Positions 1 through 5,502 of a stretch of 11,240 nucleotides of DNA are shown here, one piece after another. Position 1 is the stretch's first letter; every line of letters starts with the position of its first letter. The DNA lies in contig JAIEIQ010000160.1 of the NCBI GenBank assembly GCA_029065305.1, positions 1-11,240 of the forward strand, in the 5' to 3' direction. A model generated the notes under the pieces. The model was given only the letters and a program-made list of their open reading frames with translations. It searched no databases and was not told where the DNA came from. Source of the DNA: Oscillospiraceae bacterium (lineage in GTDB: Bacteria; Bacillota; Clostridia; Oscillospirales; Oscillospiraceae). The position numbers and the translations under genes were made by a program.

Positions 1-667
1 GCCCTACCCCTACTTGGCCGAGTGCGGCATCCCCACCAAGCTCACCGCCACCCAGCTCAAGGGCCGGGAGAAGGACCAGGAGATCGCCCAAGGAACGGTC
101 CCGCCCTACAGCCGGCCCAGCTTTGACCGGCCCAAATTCCTGGCCGGGGACCGCCCTCTGACGGCGGACCAACGGGGCACAGCCACCCATCTTGTGATGC
201 AGTACCTGCCGCTGGAGGAGCGGGGCACGGCGGCGGTGCGCCGGACGGTGGACAGCCTGCGGGACCGCCGCCTGCTGACAGAGGAGCAGGCCGCCTCGAT
301 AAACGCCGGAGCCATCGCGCGGTTCCTGGACTCCCCTCTGGCGGAGGAGCTGCGCCAGGCAAAGGAGATCCGGCGTGAGTTTCGATTCAGCCTGCTGGTG
401 CCCGCCGGCGACTATTATCCAGAGGCTACCGCCGGGGACGAGCTCCTCCTCCAGGGGGTGGTGGACCTGTACGCCCAGGTGGAGGGCGGCATCCTGGTGG
501 TGGACTTCAAAACGGACTTCGTCACAGAGGAGACGGTCCGCCAGCGCTCGGAGCTGTACCGCCCCCAACTGCTGGCCTACAGCCGGGCGCTGGAGAGCAT
601 CCTGGAGCAGCCGGTGGTCCGCCGGCTACTGTACTTCTTCCAAACCGGAGAGAGCATAGAGGTGTAG
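1..667 (+). CDS. addA: ATP-dependent helicase/nuclease subunit A (AddA), C-terminal part, 5' truncated
   Basis: This is the C-terminal nuclease domain of AddA, the helicase-nuclease subunit that with AddB processes double-strand breaks for recombination. The reading frame is open from base 2, so the true start lies outside the window; the TTG at 14 is only an internal leucine codon. Numbering residues from that TTG, the RecB-family nuclease motifs appear in order: GTATH with H59 at the start of the domain, GVVD with D151, DFKTD with D164 and K166, and the QxxxY-type motif YRPQLLAY at 182-189. These are the metal-binding and catalytic residues expected of an active AddA nuclease. The protein ends in the usual place, soon after a strand reading LLYFF. 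It has no functional link to the downstream nucleoside genes. Family assignment is firm; AddA rather than another RecB-like nuclease is inferred from the spacing and tail. Confidence 0.9.
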   Translation, partial: PYPYLAECGIPTKLTATQLKGREKDQEIAQGTVPPYSRPSFDRPKFLAGDRPLTADQRGTATHLVMQYLPLEERGTAAVRRTVDSLRDRRLLTEEQAASINAGAIARFLDSPLAEELRQAKEIRREFRFSLLVPAGDYYPEATAGDELLLQGVVDLYAQVEGGILVVDFKTDFVTEETVRQRSELYRPQLLAYSRALESILEQPVVRRLLYFFQTGESIEV

Positions 668-678
668 GCCACGGGCAG

Positions 679-801
679 TTACGCAGGGTCCGTCGGGTTA
701 ACAGGCCGACAGGCGGAGCCGCGGGCGTACCGAGCCTCCAGAAGGGCGCGGGCCATTCAGAGGCTTCGCCCATAGTGAAGCACCGCAGAAAACCCCTGTA
801 A
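679..801 (+). ncRNA. Candidate structured RNA domain downstream of addA
   Basis: Complementary segments suggest a folded RNA. The ends can pair as a closing stem: TTA 679-681 with TAA 799-801, a two-base bulge, then CAGGG 684-688 with CCCTG 794-798. Inside are a hairpin GTCGG 692-696 with CCGAC 706-710, and two crossing helices: GAGCCTC 732-738 with GAGGCTT 760-766 (one G-U pair), and GGGCG 744-748 with CGCCC 767-771. The interleaved order of the last two would make an H-type pseudoknot. The G-U pair favours the + strand. A hairpin with a T-run follows at 816-854. It matches no RNA family I can name; in GC-rich DNA such pairings can also occur by chance, so confidence is low. Confidence 0.3.
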
Positions 802-814
802 CCCCCAACGTGTT

Positions 815-911
815 CCCGGGGTCCAGGCCCCGGAAGGGGGCCTGGCGGCTTTTTGGGCACTTTTTCGGCGGCGAAAAAGTGCCCGAGGGTCCGGGGCGAG
901 GAGCCCCGGGG
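815..911. repeat. Palindromic element with terminal inverted repeats (REP/MITE-like)
   Basis: The centre is a perfect inverted repeat, GGGCACTTTTTC (855-866) and GAAAAAGTGCCC (873-884) around GGCGGC. The flanks are imperfect inverted copies of each other: the left end at 815-833 (CCCGGGG, short spacer, CCCCGG) resembles the reverse complement of 891-910 (CCGGGGC GAGGA GCCCCGG). No coding capacity and no clear target-site duplication are visible. Such elements are typical of dispersed palindromic repeats or of compound bidirectional terminators; only a genome-wide search can tell which. Confidence 0.5.
816..854 (+). terminator. Possible Rho-independent terminator after addA / candidate RNA
   Basis: A 9-bp perfect stem, CCAGGCCCC (823-831) with GGGGCCTGG (837-845) and a GGAAG loop, is followed by CGGC and then TTTTT at 850-854. 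The four-base gap between stem and T-run is longer than ideal. A competing stem, CCGGGG 816-821 with CCCCGG 828-833, uses part of the same left arm and would exclude the terminator, a layout also seen in attenuators. It probably separates addA transcription from the ade operon. Confidence 0.5.
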
Positions 912-928
912 CAGACAAATTATTGTGC

Positions 929-990
929 AACCACAGCAAAAGAATCCAATGGGGAGAAGAACGAATTAGAACTGTTGACAAAACCACAGC
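929..990 (+). promoter_or_regulatory. Direct repeats AACCACAGC flanking and inside the ade promoter
   Basis: The 9-base sequence AACCACAGC occurs at 929-937 and again at 982-990. The second copy lies in the spacer between the -35 and -10 hexamers, the first 53 bp upstream, close to five helical turns. This geometry suits a repressor or looping regulator that binds both copies on one face of the DNA. No regulator gene lies in the window, so the operator role is an inference. Confidence 0.35.
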
Positions 991-1003
991 CATGTAATAT
1001 AAT
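975..1003 (+). promoter_or_regulatory. Consensus SigA-type promoter for the ade operon
   Basis: TTGACA at 975-980 and TATAAT at 998-1003 both match the consensus exactly and are separated by the optimal 17 bp. The predicted transcription start is near 1010, giving a leader of about 37 bases before the ade start codon. That is too short for a purine riboswitch. A perfect promoter in front of a catabolic operon suggests control by a repressor rather than by intrinsic weakness. Confidence 0.88.
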
Positions 1004-1033
1004 ACGGAGAAATAACCTGTTCGCAAAAAAGCC

Positions 1034-1040
1034 GGGGAGG
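1034..1040 (+). promoter_or_regulatory. Ribosome binding site of ade (decides the start)
   Basis: GGGGAGG at 1034-1040 lies 6 bases before the ATG at 1047. It lies downstream of the promoter, so it fixes the ade start at 1047 and excludes the longer in-frame start at 810, which would place the promoter inside the gene. Confidence 0.85.
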
Positions 1041-1046
1041 ATCGCC

Positions 1047-2804
1047 ATGGGAGCTGACTGCGTTTACTCAATTGTCGGGAAAAAACCCTTCGATTTAGTG
1101 ATAAAAAACGTCAAAATTGTGAACGTTTTTACAGAGTCCATTGTCGAGGGAGACGTAGCCGTCACCGGCGGCGCCATAGCGTACATAGGCCCCATCGATT
1201 TCCCCTACACGGCAAACAGGGAGATCGACGGAGCGGGCCGCTACGCCGTCCCCGGCTTCATCGACGCCCATATGCACATTGAGAGCAGTATGATGGCCCC
1301 CGCCCGGTTTGCGGAGCTGGTCCTGGCCTGCGGCACCACCACCGTAGCCGCCGACCCCCACGAGATTGCAAATGTCTGCGGCGCGGCCGGCGTCCGGGCC
1401 ATGGCGGAGGCCTCCGCCAATATGCCCCTCCACGTGTTGATGATGGCGCCCTCCACCATCCCCTCCGCCCCGGGCCTGGAGCGGTCCGGCTGGTCGTTGG
1501 GGGAGAAGGAGATGGAGGCGCTTCTGGATATCCCCGGCGTGGCCGGCATGGGGGAGCTGATGGACTTCAACGCCGTGGCCGGGGGAGACGAGCGCATCCT
1601 CGGCGTGGTGGAGGCGGCGCGCCGCCGGGGCGTCATCCTGGACGGCCATGTCCCCGCCCTCACCGGGGCCCGGCTCCAGGCGTTCCGCGCCACCGGCGTG
1701 GACGCGGACCACACGGATATGTCCCTCCCCAGGGCCAAGGAAAAGCTGGCCGCCGGATTCTCCATTCAAATTCAGCACTCCTTCCTGTCGGAGGATTTGA
1801 TTGCCTACGTGGACCAGTTCCCCCTCCAGGATCGGATTATGCTCATCACCGACGACGTGCCCTTTGTCGAACTCGTGGAGCACGGGCACCTGAACGCCAA
1901 CGTCCGCCGGGCCATTGCCCTGGGCCTGCGGCCCCTGCGGGCAATCCGCTACGCCACCATCAACGCCGCGGCCCGCCTGCGGCTCTACGACCGGGGCGCG
2001 GTCTCCCCGGGATACCGGGCGGATATCCTGCTGATGAAGGACCTGGAGAAAATCGAGCCGGACATGGTCTTCTCCGACGGGGAGCTGGTGGCGGAAAACG
2101 GAAAGTGCCTGGTGCGGATGGACGCCTACCGGTTCCCGGAGGAGTTCTACCACTCCGTCCATGTCCTGCCCCTGGCGGCGGAGGACTTCGCGCTGAGGGC
2201 GGAGCTCCCGGCGGGAGCGGCGGAGGCGCTGGTCCACGTGCTGGGCTGCAACGAGATCACAACCCGCACGAAAAACGAGACGCGCTGGATCCCCGTCCGA
2301 AACGGACAGCTGGACACCGCCGGGCTGGTGAAGGTGGGCGTCATCTACCGCCACGGCTACGGCCCGGAAAAAGCCCCCGGGAAGGAGGTCTCCCTGGGCC
2401 TGCTGGCCGGGTTCCCGGCGTTCCGGGGGGCTCTGGCTACTACCTACGCCCACGACAGCCACAACCTCACGGTCTACGGAACCGATGAGGAGGACATGGC
2501 CCGGGCGGCAAACCGGCTGCTTGAGATTGGCGGCGGGCTGTGCGCCGTCCAGGGCGGGGAGGTTCTGGCGGAGGTGCCCCTGCCGGTGGCGGGAGTGCTC
2601 ACCGAGGGGGAGGCGGACGAGCTCCAGGAGCAGTTCGGGGCCTTCTTCCGGGCGGTGGAGCGGTTGGGCCTGCGCCACGCCAACCCTATGATGTTCTTGA
2701 CCCTGATGACTCTGGCGGTGTCGCCGGAGATAAAATGTACAGATATTGGCCTGGTGGACACGCTGGAGAAGAAGTTTGTCCCGCTGGTGGTGGAAACCCG
2801 CTGA
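1047..2804 (+). CDS. ade: Adenine deaminase family protein (COG1001-type amidohydrolase), divergent
   Basis: The 585-residue product has the length and layout of adenine deaminase, which converts adenine to hypoxanthine and ammonia in the cytoplasm. An N-terminal beta region (LVIKNVKIVNVF, 17-28) is followed by the amidohydrolase barrel: metal-binding DAHMHIESS (73-81; H75, H77), DPHEIANV (103-110), GHVP (200-203) and TDD (268-270), then GYRADILL (322-329). The C-terminal family domain is present, with AHDSHN (468-473) and the PEIKCTDIGLVD stretch near 560-571. Three usually conserved sites differ from the family pattern as I remember it: DHT at 221-223 where DHE is typical, QIQHS at 241-245 where IREGS is typical, and TDDVP where TDDRH is typical. 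It may therefore be a YerA-like paralogue with shifted specificity. The salvage context supports a purine-related substrate. It is the first gene of the operon, 27 bases before rbsK. Confidence 0.82.
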   Translation: MGADCVYSIVGKKPFDLVIKNVKIVNVFTESIVEGDVAVTGGAIAYIGPIDFPYTANREIDGAGRYAVPGFIDAHMHIESSMMAPARFAELVLACGTTTVAADPHEIANVCGAAGVRAMAEASANMPLHVLMMAPSTIPSAPGLERSGWSLGEKEMEALLDIPGVAGMGELMDFNAVAGGDERILGVVEAARRRGVILDGHVPALTGARLQAFRATGVDADHTDMSLPRAKEKLAAGFSIQIQHSFLSEDLIAYVDQFPLQDRIMLITDDVPFVELVEHGHLNANVRRAIALGLRPLRAIRYATINAAARLRLYDRGAVSPGYRADILLMKDLEKIEPDMVFSDGELVAENGKCLVRMDAYRFPEEFYHSVHVLPLAAEDFALRAELPAGAAEALVHVLGCNEITTRTKNETRWIPVRNGQLDTAGLVKVGVIYRHGYGPEKAPGKEVSLGLLAGFPAFRGALATTYAHDSHNLTVYGTDEEDMARAANRLLEIGGGLCAVQGGEVLAEVPLPVAGVLTEGEADELQEQFGAFFRAVERLGLRHANPMMFLTLMTLAVSPEIKCTDIGLVDTLEKKFVPLVVETR

Positions 2805-2831
2805 GGCCCCGGAAAGCAGAGGAGAAGGAAT

Positions 2832-3734
2832 ATGAAAATTCTGGATATCGGTTCCCTGAACATCGACAAGGTCTACAGCGTGGAGCACTTCGTCTCCGCA
2901 GGGGAGACGCTCACCGCCGGACGGCTGGAGACCTTCAGCGGCGGCAAGGGCCTCAACCAGGCCATCGCTGCGGCCCGGGCCGGGGCGGAGGTCTACTGCG
3001 CCGGGGCTATCGGGACGGACGGGCTGTTCCTCAAGGAGCTGCTGGAAAACAGCGGCGTCCATACGGACTGCCTCCAGGTGCTGGAGGACGTGCCCACCGG
3101 CCACGCCATCATCCAGCTCATCCCCAAGGGGCAGAACTGCATCATCATCTCCGCCGGGGCCAATGGTGCGCTGACGGAGGACTATATCGACAGCGTGCTG
3201 GAGCGCTTTGCCGCCGGGGACGTGCTGCTGGTGCAGAACGAGACCAGCGGCGTGGCCTACGCCATGAAAAAAGCCAAGGAGCGGGGGATGAAGATCGCCA
3301 TCAACGCCTCCCCCATTGACGATAAGCTCTTCACCTACCCCATGGAGCTGGTGGACTACTTCCTGATCAACGAGATCGAGGGCAAGGCCATCGCCGGCAG
3401 CGACGCGGAGGACAACAGCCGGATCCTGGAGGATCTGGCGGAGAAGTTCCCGGAGGCTGCTGTTGTGCTGACGGTGGGGAAGGAGGGCGTGCTCTACGCC
3501 TGCGGCGGCGAGCGGCTGCGCCACGGCATTTATAATGTGTCCGTGGTGGATACCACCGCCGCCGGGGACACCTTCTGCGGCTACTTCCTGGCCAGCACGG
3601 CCAAGGGCCTGAGCGCCCAGGAGGCCCTGCACATGGCCAGCATCGCCAGCAGTCTGGCGGTGGGGGTCAAGGGCGCGGCCAACTCCATCCCCGTGTGGGA
3701 GGATGTGGAGCGCTTCGGCCAGAGCGCCAAGTGA
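2832..3734 (+). CDS. rbsK: PfkB-family sugar kinase, probably ribokinase
   Basis: This 300-residue protein has the length and motifs of ribokinase, which phosphorylates ribose with ATP to ribose-5-phosphate. The first PfkB signature is GGKGLNQA (37-44). The second is DTTAAGDTF (240-248), identical to the ribokinase form, with D246 as catalytic base. Residues expected to contact ribose are in place: D12 in LNIDKVY, N42 in the GGKG motif and E137 in QNETS. NEIEG (180-184) and AGAN (108-111) are also ribokinase-like. AGGAG at 2820-2824 lies 7 bases before the ATG. Its place between ade and two nucleoside-cleaving enzymes suits a role in capturing the ribose freed by the nucleoside hydrolase encoded two genes downstream. 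A nucleoside kinase (adenosine or inosine) from the same family is the main alternative, but the conserved ribose-site residues favour ribokinase. Confidence 0.85.
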   Translation: MKILDIGSLNIDKVYSVEHFVSAGETLTAGRLETFSGGKGLNQAIAAARAGAEVYCAGAIGTDGLFLKELLENSGVHTDCLQVLEDVPTGHAIIQLIPKGQNCIIISAGANGALTEDYIDSVLERFAAGDVLLVQNETSGVAYAMKKAKERGMKIAINASPIDDKLFTYPMELVDYFLINEIEGKAIAGSDAEDNSRILEDLAEKFPEAAVVLTVGKEGVLYACGGERLRHGIYNVSVVDTTAAGDTFCGYFLASTAKGLSAQEALHMASIASSLAVGVKGAANSIPVWEDVERFGQSAK

Positions 3735-3740
3735 CAGCGG

Positions 3741-3768
3741 ATCATCGCCGGCCCGTTCCGGCTGTGAT
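3741..3768 (+). other. Intra-operon hairpin between rbsK and deoD
   Basis: The stem pairs ATCAT-C-GCCGG (3741-3751) with CCGGC-T-GTGAT (3758-3768): ten pairs including one G-U, one mismatch, and a CCCGTT loop. AT-rich sequence without a T-run follows, so it is not a normal terminator. It may act in mRNA processing or stability. The remainder of this 79-base gap shows no clear promoter. Confidence 0.45.
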
Positions 3769-3813
3769 ATAGAGAGAAATAACAAGATTTGGGAAATCGA
3801 AAGGGGAAAAATT

Positions 3814-4533
3814 ATGGGTAGTAGTATTAAAATGAGTGCACCTACGCCGCACATTGCCGCTCAGGTCGGGGAGATCGCGGAGACGATCCTGCTGCCGGGC
3901 GATCCGCTGCGGGCGAAGTTTATCGCGGACACCTTCCTGGAGGATGTCAAGCAGTTCAACGCCACCCGGAACATGTTCGGCTTTACCGGCACCTACAAGG
4001 GCCGTCCGGTCTCCGTTATGGGCACCGGCATGGGCTGCCCCTCCATGGGCATCTACAGCTATGAGCTCATCAATATCTACGGCTGCAAGAACCTGATCCG
4101 CATCGGCACCGCCGGCACCTTCCAGCCCCATGTCCACGTCAAGGAGATGGTCTTCGCCCAGGGCGTCTGCACCACCAGCAACTACGCGGAGCTCATGGGC
4201 CTGCCCGGCACCTTCGCCCCCATCTGCAGCTACGAGCTGCTGGAGAAGGCCGTAGCCAGCGCCAAGGCTCTGGGCTACAAGTACCACGTGGGCAACGTGC
4301 TCTGCTCCGACGTGTTCTACGGTGTGGACCTGCCCAAGGGCAAGAGCTGGCCGGAGCTGGGCGTGCTGGCGGTGGAGATGGAGTCCGTGGCTCTGTACAC
4401 CAACGCGGCCATGGCCGGGGTCAACGCCCTGTGCATCCTGACCATCTCCGACGGTCCCGACGAGATCACCACCGCCGAGGAGCGGCAGACCGCCTTCACC
4501 CAGATGATGGAAGTGGCTCTCTCCCTGGCGTAA
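3814..4533 (+). CDS. deoD: Purine nucleoside phosphorylase, DeoD (hexameric) type
   Basis: The enzyme splits purine nucleosides with phosphate into base and (deoxy)ribose-1-phosphate. At 239 residues it equals the usual DeoD length. Recognisable sites, by comparison with the E. coli enzyme, are H13 (the His lent to the neighbouring subunit), PGDPLRAKF 28-36 with phosphate-binding R33, R52, MGTGMG 69-74, RIGTAGT 96-102 with R96, VEMES 187-191 with E188-M189-E190, ISD 211-213 with catalytic D213, and R224 in EERQT. The loop after D213 is two residues shorter than in E. coli. The ATG at 3814 is chosen because AAGGGG (3801-3806) precedes it by 7 bases; a second ATG at 3832 (MSAPTPH) would remove a 6-residue extension but has a poorer ribosome binding site. 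The ribose-1-phosphate formed would need a phosphopentomutase encoded elsewhere. Confidence 0.93.
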   Translation: MGSSIKMSAPTPHIAAQVGEIAETILLPGDPLRAKFIADTFLEDVKQFNATRNMFGFTGTYKGRPVSVMGTGMGCPSMGIYSYELINIYGCKNLIRIGTAGTFQPHVHVKEMVFAQGVCTTSNYAELMGLPGTFAPICSYELLEKAVASAKALGYKYHVGNVLCSDVFYGVDLPKGKSWPELGVLAVEMESVALYTNAAMAGVNALCILTISDGPDEITTAEERQTAFTQMMEVALSLA

Positions 4534-4557
4534 CACCGGAGAAGTGAGGGAAGAAGC

Positions 4558-5502
4558 ATGGAGAAAAGACCATTTATTATCGACTGCGATACCGGCACCG
4601 ATGACGCCATTGCCATTCTGGCGGCGCTCTACAGCCCCGAGGTGGAGGTGAAGGCAATCACCTCCGTCAACGGCAATATCTGTGAGCGGCATGTGTGCCG
4701 GAACAACCGGAATTTGACGGCCCTGCTGGGGAAGAACATCCCGGTAGCCAGAGGGGCGGTCCGGCCCCTGCTCAGCGGCTTTGTCAACGAGGGACACCTG
4801 GACGACACCCACGGCCCCACGGGCTTCGGAACCGTCCAGCTGCCGGAGGCGGAGCAGGTGTTTGACCCCCGGGTCGCCTCGGAGCTCATTTACGAGACGG
4901 CGGTGGAGGAGAAGGGCGCCCTGGAGCTGCTGGTGATCGGCCCCATGACCAATATCGCCCTGGCGCTGGTCCAGCACGGGGATCTGGCGGGGCTTATCCG
5001 CCATATCTGGTTCATGGGCGGCGCGGCTGTGGGCGGGAATGTGACCCCCACGGCGGAGTTCAACATCTGGGCCGACCCGGAGGCCGCGAAGATTGTCATC
5101 GGCAGCGGCATTCCCATGACCATGGTGGGCCTGGACGTGACGACGAAGGCCATCATGACCCGGGAGGACGCGGACGCCCTCCGGGCCTGCGGCACCCCCG
5201 CGGGCCGGGTCGCGGCGGACCTGCTGGCGTACATGTTTACCCGGAACCACTCCGGCGGCGAGGATGCCCTGATGCACGACGCCCTGGCCTTTGCGGCGGC
5301 GGTGTGCCCGGAGTGCCTGACCTGCCGTGATTGCTTCGTGGACGTGGAGACCCATGGCCAGTGCGCCTATGGACACACCTTCGTGGACCAGCGGGGCCGG
5401 ACCGGAAAGCCGGCCAACGTGTCCGTGGCCTTGGAGGTGGATGTGTCCATGTTCCGTAAATGGCTGGTGGATACGATCTGCCGGAGCGCCGGGGAAAAAT
5501 GA
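4558..5502 (+). CDS. iunH: Inosine-uridine preferring-type nucleoside N-ribohydrolase
   Basis: The enzyme hydrolyses the N-glycosidic bond of nucleosides to free base and ribose, using bound calcium. The 314-residue length is normal. Catalytic and calcium-site residues are all recognisable and line up with the Crithidia enzyme almost residue for residue: DCDTGTDD 9-16 (D11, D15, D16), N40, FMGG with M153, N161, EFN 167-169, and the HDA motif H240-D241. The C-terminal RGRTGKPANV stretch (279-288) is also typical. An unusual feature is C250-x2-C253-x2-C256-x2-C259, four evenly spaced cysteines in the loop after the HDA helix. GAGGG (4546-4550) precedes the ATG by 7 bases, and the deoD stop is 24 bases upstream. 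Its TGA overlaps the ATG of the MATE gene. Exact preference (purine, pyrimidine or both) cannot be read from the sequence. Confidence 0.93.
   Translation: MEKRPFIIDCDTGTDDAIAILAALYSPEVEVKAITSVNGNICERHVCRNNRNLTALLGKNIPVARGAVRPLLSGFVNEGHLDDTHGPTGFGTVQLPEAEQVFDPRVASELIYETAVEEKGALELLVIGPMTNIALALVQHGDLAGLIRHIWFMGGAAVGGNVTPTAEFNIWADPEAAKIVIGSGIPMTMVGLDVTTKAIMTREDADALRACGTPAGRVAADLLAYMFTRNHSGGEDALMHDALAFAAAVCPECLTCRDCFVDVETHGQCAYGHTFVDQRGRTGKPANVSVALEVDVSMFRKWLVDTICRSAGEK

Larger units (their letters stand above)
668..1046. other. Non-coding region between addA and ade
   Basis: These 379 bases hold no convincing gene. Reading left to right they contain a possibly folded domain (679-801), a hairpin/T-run and palindromic element (815-911), two 9-bp direct repeats (929-937 and 982-990), a consensus promoter (975-1003) and the ade ribosome binding site (1034-1040). 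Open frames crossing the region on either strand run into neighbouring genes in the wrong frame and lack ribosome binding sites. The part right of about 911 becomes AT-rich, as expected of a promoter region. Confidence 0.8.

Noticed and set aside
14..16. TTG at 14 as a true start of a 217-residue protein
   Set aside because: The frame is open to the window edge and the protein lines up with the interior of AddA, so this is a truncated gene.
522..860. 112-codon minus-strand open frame spanning the addA end and the intergenic region
   Set aside because: It overlaps addA antisense, is Pro/Gly/Arg-rich, and no ribosome binding site or family is evident; the region fits a non-coding role better.
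810..1046. In-frame extension of ade starting at 810
   Set aside because: It would run through the palindromic element and the consensus promoter, the added sequence resembles no ade N-terminus, and the 1047 ATG has a good ribosome binding site.
1004..1046. Purine riboswitch in the ade leader
   Set aside because: The leader after the predicted start is only about 37 bases and shows none of the conserved loop sequences.
1095..3854. 919-codon open frame on the minus strand opposite ade and rbsK
   Set aside because: It is a shadow of GC-rich third codon positions, is low-complexity in composition, resembles no family, and lies opposite two clearly recognised genes.
3742..5376. Long minus-strand open frame opposite deoD and iunH
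   Set aside because: Antisense shadow of two recognised enzymes, with no protein motifs of its own.
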